Origin: Rubrivivax sp.
GTDB taxonomy: Bacteria > Pseudomonadota > Gammaproteobacteria > Burkholderiales > Burkholderiaceae_C
Reading direction: 5' to 3'
NCBI GenBank assembly: GCA_030680415.1
Contig: JAUXVE010000059.1
Location: forward strand, 1-64,000
DNA: 64,000 nucleotides
Of the stretch, positions 1 through 9,793 are shown piece after piece. Made by a program: the position numbers and the translations under genes. The notes under the pieces were generated by a model. The model ran no database searches. It saw only the letters and a program-made list of their open reading frames with translations, and was not told the origin of the DNA. Position 1 is the stretch's first letter; each line of letters opens with the position of its first letter.

Positions 1-235
1 TGGCCAGCATGCCCATGTAGTCGGCGGTGGCGCGGTCCATGCCCACCGATCCGCCGGCCACGCCGCGGAAGATGTTGCCGCCGCCGATGACCACCGCGAC
101 CTCGCAGCCCAGGCGCGAGATTTCCTGCACCTCGCGCACCATGCGCACGATGGTGGCGCGGTTGATGCCGTAGGCGTCGTCGCCCATCAGGGCTTCGCCC
201 GACAGCTTCAGCAGGATGCGCTTGTAAGCCGGCAT
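1..235 (-). CDS. pyrH: UMP kinase, N-terminal part (cut by window edge)
   Basis: Reading the minus strand from the ATG at 235 gives about 78 residues starting [19 protein letters not shown] and continuing through [11 protein letters not shown], the N-terminal nucleotide-binding region of hexameric bacterial UMP kinase (UMP + ATP to UDP + ADP, pyrimidine synthesis, cytoplasm). The rest lies beyond position 1. It sits 68 bp downstream of tsf on the same strand, the usual rpsB-tsf-pyrH order, so it is probably part of that operon. The identification is secure even though the gene is partial. Confidence 0.93.
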   Translation of the reverse strand, partial: MPAYKRILLKLSGEALMGDDAYGINRATIVRMVREVQEISRLGCEVAVVIGGGNIFRGVAGGSVGMDRATADYMGMLA

Positions 236-303
236 CGACTCAACTCCATGCAAAGCTTGCAGTGTAAGGGGCGCATCATGGGCCCCCGATGCCCGGATCC
301 GCC

Positions 304-1224
<921 letters not shown>

Positions 1225-1280
1225 CGATCTCTCCATGAAATACGGTCGACCACCGGGCGCGGGGCGGCCCGGTGGCGTGT

Positions 1281-1313
1281 GCGGCAGCGTGGCGCCCTCA
1301 GCGCCGCTGCCGC
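1281..1313 (-). promoter_or_regulatory. rpsB-tsf intergenic hairpin (possible attenuator)
   Basis: Between the rpsB stop and tsf, arms GCGGCAG (1281-1287) and CTGCCGC (1307-1313) pair, with GGCGC/GCGCC nested inside. No U-tract follows on the transcribed strand, so this is more likely an attenuator or processing hairpin than a full terminator. A hairpin that lowers tsf relative to rpsB is known in other bacteria; the role here is inferred. Confidence 0.5.
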
Positions 1314-1325
1314 GACGTCTGACGA

Positions 1326-2069
1326 TCAGGCTCCTTCGCTGACTTCGACGAATTCGTCGCCGCCGGCGACCGCCTGCACCACGTCGGTGGTGGCGTTGGC
1401 CTTGCCTTCCAGCACGGCATCGGCGACGGCGCGGGCGTACAGCGCAACCGCCTTGGCCGAGTCGTCGTTACCGGGGATCACGTAGTCGATGCCGATCGGC
1501 GAGTGGTTGGTGTCGACGATGCCGATCACCGGAATACCCAGCTTCTTGGCCTCCAGCACCGCGATCTTGTGGTATCCGACGTCGATGACGAACATGGCGT
1601 CGGGCAGCGCGGCCATGTCCTGGATGCCGCCGATGTCCTTCTCGAGCTTGGCCAGTTCGCGGTCGAACATCAGGGCCTCCTTCTTGATCATGGCGTCCAT
1701 GCCGGCGTCCTTGGCCACCTGCATTTCCTTGAGCTTCTTCAGCGAGCCCTTCACCGTCTTGAAGTTGGTGAGCATGCCGCCGAGCCAGCGCTGGTCGACG
1801 AAGGGCATGCCGCAGCGATGCGCTTCCATCGCGATGACATCGCGCGCCTGGCGCTTGGTGCCGATCATGAGGATGGTGCCGCGCTTGCTGGCGAGCTTGC
1901 GCACGTACTTCATCGCGTCCTCGAAGAGCGGCTGCGTCTTCTCGAGGTTGATGATGTGGATCTTGTTGCGATGGCCGTAGATGTACGGTGCCATCTTGGG
2001 GTTCCAGAAACGGGTCTGGTGTCCGAAATGGACGCCCGCTTCCAGCATTTCACGCATCGAGACTGTCAT
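1326..2069 (-). CDS. rpsB: 30S ribosomal protein S2
   Basis: 247 residues starting [18 protein letters not shown], the standard S2 N-terminus, followed by [13 protein letters not shown] and later [13 protein letters not shown] and [11 protein letters not shown], all S2 hallmarks. The open frame extends upstream to 2366, but that part is low-complexity leader with no homology; GGAG sits a few bases before the ATG at 2069. S2 is assembled late into the small subunit and typically represses its own operon through the leader. First gene of rpsB-tsf-pyrH. Confidence 0.97.
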   Translation of the reverse strand: MTVSMREMLEAGVHFGHQTRFWNPKMAPYIYGHRNKIHIINLEKTQPLFEDAMKYVRKLASKRGTILMIGTKRQARDVIAMEAHRCGMPFVDQRWLGGMLTNFKTVKGSLKKLKEMQVAKDAGMDAMIKKEALMFDRELAKLEKDIGGIQDMAALPDAMFVIDVGYHKIAVLEAKKLGIPVIGIVDTNHSPIGIDYVIPGNDDSAKAVALYARAVADAVLEGKANATTDVVQAVAGGDEFVEVSEGA

Positions 2070-2293
2070 GGAAACTCCGAAGGTTGGGTCTAGAATCCCG
2101 CCGCTCGATCGCTGGCCGCTGAGCGGTTCGTGAAGAACCGCCACGCAACGCAACGACACCTTTGGTTCGGTCGGGTTCGCGATTTGTCTGCCTCTGTCCT
2201 GCACTCGGCGGAGACGGCCGGGGCGGGCCAGCGCACAGCGCCGCACCTCCCACCATCTCAACCTCGTTCGAGGCAAACCTGCAGATTTTAGCA
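2070..2293 (-). promoter_or_regulatory. rpsB promoter and 5' leader
   Basis: On the minus strand an extended -10 element, TGC-TAAAAT, occupies 2285-2293 with no convincing -35. A transcript from it would start near 2278 and carry a leader of about 210 nt before rpsB, long enough for the S2-binding leader structure known in proteobacteria. I did not fold it. The divergent dadA start lies 30 bp away, so the two genes share a short control region. Confidence 0.5.
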
Positions 2294-2322
2294 CGCGGTA
2301 CCTACCGAGCCGGAGCTTGACG

Positions 2323-3579
2323 ATGCGTGTCGCCATCGTCGGCGCCGGCATCGTCGGCGTCACCACCGCCTACGAGCTGGCCGCACTGGGATTCGAGGTC
2401 ACCGTGTTCGAGCGCCGCGGCAGCGTCGCCGCCGAGGGCAGCTACGCCAACGCCGGTGTCGTGGCGCCCGGCTACGTCACGCCGTGGGCCGCGCCGGGCA
2501 TGCCCTGGACGGTGCTGAGCCAGTTGCTGAGCCGCCACGCACCGGTGCGCCTGGGTGGCTTCGGTGCGCTGGCGCAACTGCCGTGGCTGTGGCGCTGGTG
2601 GCGCGCCTGCCGCCCGCAGGTGCACCAGGCGAACCGCGTGGTGATGCAGCGCCTGGCGCACTTCAGCCGCGAGCGGCTGCTGGAGCTGACGCGCACGCTG
2701 CGGCTGGACTACGAGCAGATGCCGGGCTTCATGGTGCTGCTGCGCACCCAGCGTGAGCTGGCGCTGGCGCAACGCGGCCTGGCGCTGCTGCGCGAACTGG
2801 GCGTGACGCACGACGTGGTCGACGCCGCGCGCTGCCGCGTCATCGAACCCGGGCTCAACCCCGACACGCCGCTGCTGGCGGCAATCCACCTGCCGCACGA
2901 CGGCGTGGGCAACTGCCGCCACTTCGCGCACCTGCTGAAGGCCGAAGCACAACGACTGGGAGCCCGCTTTCGCTTCGATGCCGACGTGCGCGCCATGGCG
3001 CCCGGCCCGGCGCCGGAACTCGTCACCGGCGACGGCCAGCGCCACGCCTTCGACGCCGTCGTCGTCTGCGCCGGCGTGCAGGCCAACGCGCTGCTGGCCT
3101 CGATCGGCATCAAGCTGCCGCTGGCGCCGGTCCACGGTTACTCGGTCACGGCGCCGCTGCGACACATCGACGGCCACCCGCATCTCGGGCCGCGGGCGGC
3201 GCTGATGGACGAGAAATACAAGGTCGCCATCACGCGCCTGGGCCAGCGCATCCGCGTGGCCGGCGGCGCCGAGATCGGTGGCCGCCTGGACCGGCTGGAC
3301 CCCGCCCCGCTGCGCACGCTGTATCGCGTGCTCGATGACTGGTTCCCTGGCGCCGCGCTCCGCCGCGAGGCGCAGCACTGGAAGGGCGCGCGTCCAATGC
3401 TGCCCGATGGCCCGCCCGTATTGGGCGAGAGCGGCGCGTCCGGCATCTGGCTCAACCTGGGCCACGGCTCGAGCGGCTGGGCGCTGGCCTGCGGCTCGGC
3501 GCGCGTGCTCGCCGAACGCGTCGCCGGACGTGAAGCGCCGCTGGACCTGACGGGCCTGACCGCCGCGCGTCTGCGCTGA
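2323..3579 (+). CDS. dadA: D-amino acid dehydrogenase small subunit-type flavoprotein
   Basis: 418 residues beginning [19 protein letters not shown], a Rossmann GxGxxG FAD-binding start. The sequence [20 protein letters not shown] that follows matches the DadA family. DadA oxidatively deaminates D-amino acids (classically D-alanine) to 2-oxo acids and passes electrons to the respiratory chain at the inner membrane. The C-terminus keeps the usual end ([14 protein letters not shown], then [21 protein letters not shown]). The start at 2323 has GGAG seven bases upstream; a TTG two codons earlier is less likely. No alanine racemase gene lies next to it. It is divergent from rpsB. Confidence 0.85.
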   Translation: MRVAIVGAGIVGVTTAYELAALGFEVTVFERRGSVAAEGSYANAGVVAPGYVTPWAAPGMPWTVLSQLLSRHAPVRLGGFGALAQLPWLWRWWRACRPQVHQANRVVMQRLAHFSRERLLELTRTLRLDYEQMPGFMVLLRTQRELALAQRGLALLRELGVTHDVVDAARCRVIEPGLNPDTPLLAAIHLPHDGVGNCRHFAHLLKAEAQRLGARFRFDADVRAMAPGPAPELVTGDGQRHAFDAVVVCAGVQANALLASIGIKLPLAPVHGYSVTAPLRHIDGHPHLGPRAALMDEKYKVAITRLGQRIRVAGGAEIGGRLDRLDPAPLRTLYRVLDDWFPGAALRREAQHWKGARPMLPDGPPVLGESGASGIWLNLGHGSSGWALACGSARVLAERVAGREAPLDLTGLTAARLR

Positions 3580-3628
3580 GCACGGCGCCCTGCGTCTGTC
3601 CGGCACGCCGCGGCGCGACAATCACCGC

Positions 3629-5134
3629 ATGAGCAGCCCTGGCGGCATCACCCGCATCGATCCGGCCGGCGGCCCCTGGCCGCTGCACGATGCGGCGGCT
3701 TCGCGTGCTGCCGAAGCGGCCGCGCTGGCCCGGCACGCACCGCATGCGCTGATGGAGCGCGCCGGCTTGGCCGTGGCACGGCTGGCGCTGGCATCGGCGC
3801 CCCACGCACGGCAGGTGCAGGTCTGGGCCGGTCCAGGCAACAACGGCGGCGATGGCCTGGTGGCCGCCCGCCACCTGCACCTTGCCGGCAAGGCCGTGAG
3901 TGTCTGTCTGCTCGCCGACCCGGAACGTCTGCCCGCCGACGCTGCACAGGCCCTGCACCAGGCCGTGGCGGCGGGTGTCGCCGTCCATGTCGATCGCATC
4001 TGCAAAGACGGTGCCGACCTCGCCATCGACGCCCTGCTCGGCATCGGCGCACGTCGCGCCCCGGAGGGCGCGATCGCGGCCGCCATCCAGACCATCAATG
4101 CCCTGCAGGCAGTGGTGCTGGCGGTCGATCTGCCCTCGGGCCTGCACCCCGACACGGGCGCCCTGCTCGGCTCAGCGGCGGTGCGCGCCACCGCCACGCT
4201 GGCACTGCTGACGCTCAAGCCCGGCTGCTGCACCGGCCATGGCCGTGATCAGGTGGGTGAACTCTGGCTCGACACGCTGGGCGTGGCCGCAGGCACGCCC
4301 AGCGCCTGGCTGAGTGGCCGTCCCGCCCGCCTGCCACGCCCCCATGGCGCGCACAAGGGCAGTTTCGGCGACGTCGCCGTGGTCGGTGGCGCCCCCGGCA
4401 TGGTGGGCGCGGCCTGGCTGGCTGCGCGTGCCGCGCTGGCGGCAGGCGCTGGGCGGACCTACTGCAGCCTGCTCGATGACGCCGCGGCCACGTTAGACCC
4501 GGCGCGGCCCGAGCTGATGTCGCGCGCAGCATGGTGGCAGTCGCCGCCGGCGCTGCTGGCACAGACCACGGTGGTTTGTGGTTGTGGCGGCGGCGACGCC
4601 GTGCGGGCAGCCCTGCCACCGCTGCTGTCGCACGCGGCGCGGCTGGTGCTCGACGCCGACGCGCTCAACGCTCTGGCCAAGGACCCCGGCCTGCAGCCGC
4701 TGCTGCTGGCACGCGCCGCACGCGGCCTGGCCACGCTGCTCACGCCCCACCCGCTGGAAGCGGCACGGCTGCTGCGCACCAGCAGCGCCGAGGTACAACA
4801 TGACCGCCTGGCCGCCGCGCTGCAGTTGGCAGCGGACACCGGCGCCACCGTGCTGTTGAAGGGCTCCGGCAGCGTCGTCGCCGCGCCGGGCCACCTCCTG
4901 CACATCAACCCGACGGGCAACGCTGCACTGGCCAGTGCCGGCACCGGTGATGTGCTCGCCGGCTGGGCCGCCGGGCTGTGGGCGCAACTGCCCGACGTGG
5001 CTGCAGCCGACGTGGCTGCGGCGGCCGCGTGGCAACACGGTCGTGCGGCCGACCTGTACACCGCAGCGGGCAGATCCGGCCCGCTGCGCGCTGCCGACCT
5101 GGTCGAAGCATTGGCTGGCCTGCCGGCGCGGTGA
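3629..5134 (+). CDS. nnr: Bifunctional NAD(P)H-hydrate epimerase / ADP-dependent dehydratase
   Basis: 501 residues. The N-terminal half (about 1-220) is a YjeF_N epimerase domain with AGPGNNGGDGLVAARHL. The C-terminal half (about 230-500) is a ribokinase-like dehydratase domain with HKGSFGDVAVVGGAPGMVGA and the nucleotide-site motif NPTGNAALASAGTGDVLAG. Together they repair hydrated NADH/NADPH (NADHX, NADPHX) in the cytoplasm. The two-domain fusion is the common bacterial form. A GACAAT hexamer at 3617-3622 sits seven bases before the ATG, which suggests a leaderless or near-leaderless transcript. It follows dadA with a 49-bp gap. Confidence 0.92.
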   Translation: MSSPGGITRIDPAGGPWPLHDAAASRAAEAAALARHAPHALMERAGLAVARLALASAPHARQVQVWAGPGNNGGDGLVAARHLHLAGKAVSVCLLADPERLPADAAQALHQAVAAGVAVHVDRICKDGADLAIDALLGIGARRAPEGAIAAAIQTINALQAVVLAVDLPSGLHPDTGALLGSAAVRATATLALLTLKPGCCTGHGRDQVGELWLDTLGVAAGTPSAWLSGRPARLPRPHGAHKGSFGDVAVVGGAPGMVGAAWLAARAALAAGAGRTYCSLLDDAAATLDPARPELMSRAAWWQSPPALLAQTTVVCGCGGGDAVRAALPPLLSHAARLVLDADALNALAKDPGLQPLLLARAARGLATLLTPHPLEAARLLRTSSAEVQHDRLAAALQLAADTGATVLLKGSGSVVAAPGHLLHINPTGNAALASAGTGDVLAGWAAGLWAQLPDVAAADVAAAAAWQHGRAADLYTAAGRSGPLRAADLVEALAGLPAR

Positions 5135-5233
5135 TCGGCGCTGCTCGATGCTGGCCGCTCGCTCCTTGCAGGTCGGCGCTGCGTCTTGGGTGCCCATGCG
5201 TCCGCGCCACTGGCCCGGCGCCTGTCGGGATCC

Positions 5234-5617
5234 CTAGGAGTCGTCCATCGCCCACTCATGCGCGCAATTGCGGCAACGGACTCGCACCCACGACTTGGCG
5301 CGATCCTCGGTGACGACGGCCAGCCGCCCGTAGGTCCCGCACTGCGTACACACCGCCTGGCTGGCGGCCGTCTGCGCGCGCACCAGCTGGTGCAGGAAGC
5401 GCCGCAACGCGACGACGCCGACAGCGCCAGACACGAAGATCGCAAGCGCGTTCGTTGCGCGGTTGGACCACGCGGGGTTGCCGATCATCGACTCGAGGGC
5501 GAAGAACGACGCCACTGCGCACAACAGCGTCAAGACCAGCCAGCCGTGGCTGCTCAGCAGTTCGCGCTCGTGCCAGTTGCGAAACCCGCGCTTGCGGATG
5601 CCAGTGGCCAGGCCCAT
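5234..5617 (-). CDS. Small membrane protein with C-terminal zinc ribbon, function unknown
   Basis: 127 residues. Two hydrophobic segments (around WLVLTLLCAVASFFAL and ATNALAIFVSGAVGVVAL) are followed by a cytosolic tail with two CxxC knuckles, CTQCGT and CRNCAH, 20-odd residues apart, the pattern of a rubredoxin-like zinc ribbon. The ATG at 5617 is preceded by GGAGA; a TTG five codons upstream also opens the frame. A -10-like TATACT on the minus strand at 5665-5670 could drive it. It converges with nnr. I do not recognise a named family. A structural Zn2+ site is inferred from the cysteines only. Confidence 0.72.
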   Translation of the reverse strand: MGLATGIRKRGFRNWHERELLSSHGWLVLTLLCAVASFFALESMIGNPAWSNRATNALAIFVSGAVGVVALRRFLHQLVRAQTAASQAVCTQCGTYGRLAVVTEDRAKSWVRVRCRNCAHEWAMDDS

Positions 5618-5943
5618 GCATGTCTCCTGCAACTCACCTGTTCTTGCGCCCCGTCATCGTGCAAAGTATAGGCACCCGACCGGCCAGCGGCTCATGAATG
5701 TGGACCAACCTCCACCACGTGGGCAGGCTCTTGCCATCGGCTTTCGCGCAGCGCCCTGATGCCGTGCGCCGTCAGGCAGCGCACAGGTCTCTCCCTTGGC
5801 GAGAATCCGTGCGCAGGCACGGCCACATGTCCCGCTCAAGGCTGCCCCGCAACACTGCGGTCGGGGCCGACCCCTGGGCGGGGTGCACCTGCGAGCGGCG
5901 ACAATGCGCTGTCTCCAGCATCAGGCCGCACGGGCCGCCCACC
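5618..5943. other. 326-bp divergent intergenic region
   Basis: This lies between two divergent genes of unknown function. I see two possible -10 boxes: TATACT on minus (5665-5670) and GACAAT on plus (5900-5905). Reading frames through it (for example the extension of the downstream gene back to 5698) are rich in Arg, His and Pro and look like non-coding shadow sequence. No repeats or RNA genes are evident. Confidence 0.4.
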
Positions 5944-6711
5944 ATGACCCGAGAACCACCACCCCCGTCACCCGACCCGTTGCCGGCGCGCCCGGCGCCG
6001 GGGCCGTTCTCGGCTCGGGTCGTGCGCCGCCCGCGACCGGCCAGCGGAACAACGAGGACGGGCCCCAGGTTCCGCTGGGAGCCGGCGCAATGGATGCGCA
6101 TGCTGCTCGAGTACGTCGGCCTGGCACGGCCGATGCAGCTGGAGCCGGTGCACGACACCGCCGGCCTCGCGCGCTTCGTGCAGACGCGCGCCAGCTTCAT
6201 CGCCCAGACTTCGCTGTACGGCTACCTGCGCACGCGCGCCGGCATGCGCTACCCGGAGTTGTTCGACGACGACCCGTTCGTGGCCAGCATCAACATCGCC
6301 AAGTGGCATGTCTGGCTGGACTGCATGTCGGACCTCGCGGTCTATGCCGGCGGCCTGCTGGCGCGCGCTCCGGGCGCGTCGGCGACCGGGGTCGGCGCGC
6401 TGATGCAGAACCTGGTGGCCGGCATCCTCGAGGAGACCGGCATTCCGCCCGACGCCGGCGACGAGTTCGCCGCGCATGCGCGGCAGGTGCGCGAGCGGAT
6501 GGCAGCTTGCGACTGGCAAGCCGTCGACGACGGCGACCAGGCGTTCAGCGCCAGCCCGGCGGCGCTGGTGCGCTGGGCGCCCGTCGTCGACGAACTCAAG
6601 CAGCTTGACGAGGGCATCGTGACCAACTCGATCCGCTTTCGCTGGCAGGAAGTGCGGCGCGACCTGCGCCGCTGCCTGGACGCACCTGCCGTGCTGGGCA
6701 TCGCCGGCTGA
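5944..6711 (+). CDS. Conserved-looking hypothetical protein
   Basis: 255 residues from the ATG at 5944. The first ~45 residues are Pro/Arg-rich and likely disordered. From about residue 48 (QWMRMLLEYVGLARPM) the sequence is ordinary globular, mostly helical by composition, with many Trp and Tyr residues (IAKWHVWLDCMSDLAVYAGGL). No signal peptide, membrane segment or cofactor motif is visible. The open frame extends upstream to 5698, but that part reads like non-coding DNA. GC bias at third positions supports real coding from 5944 on. I do not recognise the family and assign no function. It ends 15 bp before a GC-rich hairpin and converges with the next gene. Confidence 0.7.
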   Translation: MTREPPPPSPDPLPARPAPGPFSARVVRRPRPASGTTRTGPRFRWEPAQWMRMLLEYVGLARPMQLEPVHDTAGLARFVQTRASFIAQTSLYGYLRTRAGMRYPELFDDDPFVASINIAKWHVWLDCMSDLAVYAGGLLARAPGASATGVGALMQNLVAGILEETGIPPDAGDEFAAHARQVRERMAACDWQAVDDGDQAFSASPAALVRWAPVVDELKQLDEGIVTNSIRFRWQEVRRDLRRCLDAPAVLGIAG

Positions 6712-6725
6712 ACCCGCGACGACGC

Positions 6726-6752
6726 GGCTGCCGCCGGCCTGCGCCGGCAGCC
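6726..6752. terminator. GC-rich hairpin between convergent genes
   Basis: Arms GGCTGCCG (6726-6733) and CGGCAGCC (6745-6752) form an eight-pair stem between two convergent genes. There is only a very short T stretch after it on the plus strand, so termination is plausible but not certain. Confidence 0.4.
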
Positions 6753-6753
6753 T

Positions 6754-7110
6754 TCATGGCCGGATCAGGCGGCTGATGTGGTAGATGCCGCGTGCGATCT
6801 CGCCCTCCAGCGGGAACGACAGCATGCCCATGACGGAATACCCGAGCAGCCAGGGCATGACGTAGAAGCGAAACATGTAGAAGAACCATGCGACGTACAG
6901 CGGCACCATTGCCGGGATCAGGAAGCCCGGCGTGATGGGCGCGAACAACCGCAGCAGCGGGTCCGTCACCTTGATGAAGAAGCGGCTGAAGAAGAACTTG
7001 CTGTCCTCGGGCAGGAACAGGCGCATGCCGAAGCGGCCGATCAGCGTCCACATGACCATGCCCAGCGCATAGTCGATCACCACTGCCCAGACTGGGATGT
7101 GCTCAGTCAT
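6754..7110 (-). CDS. Small inner-membrane protein, weakly YggT-like
   Basis: 118 residues with hydrophobic segments near the N-terminus (VWAVVIDYALGMVMWTLIG) and in the C-terminal half (FLIPAMVPLYVAWFFYMF, then VMPWLLGYSVMGML). The stretch FFIKVTDPLLRLFAPITPGFL resembles the DPLLRPxRxxxP motif of YggT proteins, but the match is loose. It lies downstream of the acetate symporter on the same strand, beyond that gene's terminator, so it is probably a separate unit. Function unknown. Confidence 0.68.
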   Translation of the reverse strand: MTEHIPVWAVVIDYALGMVMWTLIGRFGMRLFLPEDSKFFFSRFFIKVTDPLLRLFAPITPGFLIPAMVPLYVAWFFYMFRFYVMPWLLGYSVMGMLSFPLEGEIARGIYHISRLIRP

Positions 7111-7207
7111 CTCGAAAGTTCGACTCCATCACGTTCAAAGCGTCGCGCGACGTGCGCTCGCCGGGCTGCATCCTGAACCCACTGGTGGTCGGACGCCGGC
7201 GCAAGAA

Positions 7208-7237
7208 AAGCCGGGGCGAGTGACCTCGCCCCGGCTT
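7208..7237 (-). terminator. Rho-independent terminator of the symporter operon
   Basis: A perfect 13-bp stem (7208-7220 with 7225-7237) has the four-base loop TGAC. On the minus strand, the direction of the symporter transcript, it is followed by TTTTCTT. It begins 44 bp past the symporter stop. This is a textbook intrinsic terminator. Confidence 0.88.
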
Positions 7238-7280
7238 GCGTGAACAGCCGCCCGCACCCGGCGGGCGGTACACCGCGTCC

Positions 7281-9122
7281 TCAGTGCACCCCGCCCAGGA
7301 TGGTATCGCCCCTGGGGATGCGCACCGCGTCGACCATGCGCTGGGTCTCTTCGTCGGGCGCCGGCGTGAGCAGGGTGACGACGACCATCGCGATCAGGCT
7401 GGCCACGACACCGACGATGCCGAAGCGCAGGTCGTTCAAGCCCAGCCACGGCTCGGCGATGCCATACCACTCTTTCGGGTTGCGCACCGCCAGCAGGTAC
7501 CACCAGCCGGCCCCCAGGCCGACGACCATGCCGGCGATCGCCCCGGCCCGGTTGGCGCGTTTCCACCACACGCCGAGCACGAGCGGGAAGAACAGGCCCG
7601 ACATCGCGAAGCAGAAGGCCCAGGCCACGGCCCCCAGGATACCGGTCAGCTTCAGGCTCGCCACCAGCGCACCGGCGGCGCCGATCACCAGCAGCAGGAT
7701 GCGCGCCGTGAGCAGGCGTTTGCGGGTCTCGGCCTTGGGATCGATGATCTTGTAGTACAGGTCGTGGGACAGCGCGTTGGCCATCGCCAGCAGCAGGCCG
7801 TCGGCGGTGGACATCGCCGCGGCCATGCCGCCGGCAGCGACCAGGCCCGAGATCACGTAAGGCAGACCGGCCATCTCCGGCGTGGCCAGCACGATGATGT
7901 CGGCGTTGAGGAAGAACTCGTTGATCTGCAGGATGCCGTCGCCGTTGCCGTCGACGATCTTGAGCAGTCCGATCGCGCTCCACTTCTGGATCCACTCGAG
8001 CTTCAGCACCTCCTCGATCGACTTGCCGATGATCGACGTCGCCAGATTGGGGTCGATCATCTGCAGCTTGCTGAGCGTGGCCAGCACGGGCGACGAGAAG
8101 TACAGCAGAAAGATGAAGAACAGCGACCAGGCCACCGAGTTGCGCGCGTCACGCACCGAAGGCGTCGTGAAGTAGCGCATCAGGATGTGCGGCAGCGAGG
8201 CCGTGCCGATCATCATGCACGCGACCAGGGTCGCGAACTGCCACGCTGCCAGCGCGCCTTCCTTCGGTGTCGCATGCAGCGTCGACAGTATCGCCAGCCC
8301 GGGCTGCGCCTTGGCGGCCGCGGTGCCGACACCGATCACCGGTTCGAGTTCCATGATGCGCTGGACCGCGCCGCCGTAGCTGAAGTGCGGCAGCACCCCG
8401 AAGCCCTGCACGATGGACATCCAGAAGATCGGCACCAGGTAGGCCACGATCAGCACGATGTATTGCGCGACCTGGGTCCAGGTCACCGCGCGCATGCCGC
8501 CGAGCATCGAGCACACCAGGATGCCGGCCAGACCGAACCACACGCCGGCCTCGAACGGGATCTGCAGCGCGCGCGCCGCGATCGTGCCGGTGGCGGTGAT
8601 CTGCGCCGTCACGTAGGTGAACGACGCCACCACCAGCACCACGACGGCACAGAAGCGCGAGAGCTTGCCGCCGTAACGCGTACCGATGAAGTCGGGCACC
8701 GTGTAGCAGCCGAACTTGCGCAGGTAAGGCGCCATCAGCGTGGCCACCAGGATGTAGCCGCCCGTCCAGCCGACGACGAAGGCCATGTAGCCGTAACCGG
8801 CCATGAAGATGCCGCCGGCCATGGCGACGAAGGATGCGCCCGACATCCAGTCGGCCGCGGTCGCCATGCCGTTGAACACCGGTGGCACGCTGCGCCCCGC
8901 GACGTAATAGGCGTCGACCGCCATCGTTCGCGACAGGATGCCGATGAAAGCGTAGATGACGATCGTGAAGGCGAGGAACAGGATGCCGATGACGTCGGCG
9001 CCCACACCCATCTGCTCCAACACGGCCATCAACGCGAAGAACGCCAGGAAGCCGCCGGTGTAGATGCCGTAGATCTTCGGCAGGTTGTCGATGAAGGACT
9101 TGCCTTCCCATTGCATTGCCAT
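7281..9122 (-). CDS. Sodium:solute (acetate-type) symporter, VC_2705 subfamily, with an EF-hand-like loop
   Basis: 613 residues with about 13 hydrophobic helices, member of the SSS family. RSVPPVFNGMATAADWMSGASF is the core signature of acetate/cation symporters (ActP and the VC_2705 branch). Pairing with the DUF4212 gene immediately upstream is diagnostic of the VC_2705 branch. It most likely imports acetate or another short carboxylate with Na+ across the inner membrane. Residues 391-402 (DGNGDGILQINE) form a canonical EF-hand calcium loop between two membrane segments. GGGAG lies six bases before the ATG. The operon ends at a strong terminator. Confidence 0.87.
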   Translation of the reverse strand: MAMQWEGKSFIDNLPKIYGIYTGGFLAFFALMAVLEQMGVGADVIGILFLAFTIVIYAFIGILSRTMAVDAYYVAGRSVPPVFNGMATAADWMSGASFVAMAGGIFMAGYGYMAFVVGWTGGYILVATLMAPYLRKFGCYTVPDFIGTRYGGKLSRFCAVVVLVVASFTYVTAQITATGTIAARALQIPFEAGVWFGLAGILVCSMLGGMRAVTWTQVAQYIVLIVAYLVPIFWMSIVQGFGVLPHFSYGGAVQRIMELEPVIGVGTAAAKAQPGLAILSTLHATPKEGALAAWQFATLVACMMIGTASLPHILMRYFTTPSVRDARNSVAWSLFFIFLLYFSSPVLATLSKLQMIDPNLATSIIGKSIEEVLKLEWIQKWSAIGLLKIVDGNGDGILQINEFFLNADIIVLATPEMAGLPYVISGLVAAGGMAAAMSTADGLLLAMANALSHDLYYKIIDPKAETRKRLLTARILLLVIGAAGALVASLKLTGILGAVAWAFCFAMSGLFFPLVLGVWWKRANRAGAIAGMVVGLGAGWWYLLAVRNPKEWYGIAEPWLGLNDLRFGIVGVVASLIAMVVVTLLTPAPDEETQRMVDAVRIPRGDTILGGVH

Positions 9123-9134
9123 GATGTGCTCCCT

Positions 9135-9404
9135 TTAGCTTTCGTCTTCCGCCACATCGAACTCGACGTCGATGGCGTGCTGTTGATAGTTGAAGACGAA
9201 CAACTGGATCACGAACGCGGCCAGCGAACCCTGCGCCGCGAAGTAGTAACCCAGGGGCCAGCCGAAGAAGTTGATGGCGTTCAGCGAAGAAGCGAACCAG
9301 TGCACCAAGTAGGCAAACACGAACCAGACAAGCAAGTGCACGATCGTCAGCCTGCGCGTGCGGCGCCAATGCTCTGTGCGTTTTTCCAGCGTTAGTTCGG
9401 TCAC
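9135..9404 (-). CDS. DUF4212 symporter small subunit
   Basis: 89 residues starting at a GTG (9404) with a strong GGAGGGG five bases upstream. Two hydrophobic helices (LTIVHLLVWFVFAYLVHWF and YYFAAQGSLAAFVIQLFVF) are separated by a short loop (NAINFFGWPLG), followed by an acidic tail. This is the architecture of DUF4212, the small partner of VC_2705-type SSS transporters. Its stop is 12 bp from the symporter start, so the two are co-translated. The GTG start means that searches restricted to ATG would place the start too far upstream. Confidence 0.88.
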   Translation of the reverse strand: MTELTLEKRTEHWRRTRRLTIVHLLVWFVFAYLVHWFASSLNAINFFGWPLGYYFAAQGSLAAFVIQLFVFNYQQHAIDVEFDVAEDES

Positions 9405-9793
9405 GTCGTCCCCTCCATGCGATGAAGCAGCATCAGCCGGGCGCGGCGTCCTCGCCCCGCGCCCGGCGGGCCACCGCAGGTCTGCGATGGCTTGGAGTGC
9501 ACTGTTGATCGCGGTTCTGACCGGTTTCTGACGACGAGCCAACAGAAACTTACAAAATAGGCTGTAACCCTGACCTTCTGTTTCATCATGCGGTACTTGA
9601 ACGGTGTGGAGGGGTTTCCGAGCATGCAAGGGCAGGCGTCAATGCCGCTGCATGAGGGTGCTGGTCCATGTCGGCGAAGGCTGTTGGGCGACGACAGCAT
9701 GCCCGGGCAGCCGGGTGTGCTGCAGGCGCGGCAGTTGAGGGCCTGGCGGCGCCTGCAGCGTGAGCTCGGGACAGCCCTGAGCTGCGGCGCCAC
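9405..9793. other. 389-bp intergenic region upstream of the symporter operon
   Basis: This lies between the rnr stop and the DUF4212 start, both on the minus strand. A relatively AT-rich patch at about 9535-9600 is the likeliest promoter location for the symporter operon, but I see no clean -35/-10 pair. No gene, repeat or RNA was recognised. Confidence 0.35.

Noticed and set aside
236..303. Terminator between tsf and pyrH
   Set aside because: Short complementary stretches exist (GCATC/GATGC) but there is no T-run, and the genes usually form one operon.
2070..2366. N-terminal extension of rpsB to 346 residues
   Set aside because: The extra part is leader sequence; family length, motif position and Shine-Dalgarno place the start at 2069.
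5698..5943. Extended N-terminus of the 5944 gene
   Set aside because: Arg/His/Pro-rich and without coding bias; a promoter-like GACAAT lies inside it.
7236..9395. 719-residue plus-strand frame opposite the symporter
   Set aside because: His/Arg/Gln/Asp-rich composition is the mirror of GC-biased codons; the minus strand encodes a clear transporter.
9535..9600. Clear sigma-70 promoter for the symporter operon
   Set aside because: The patch is AT-rich but no hexamer pair with suitable spacing could be defended.
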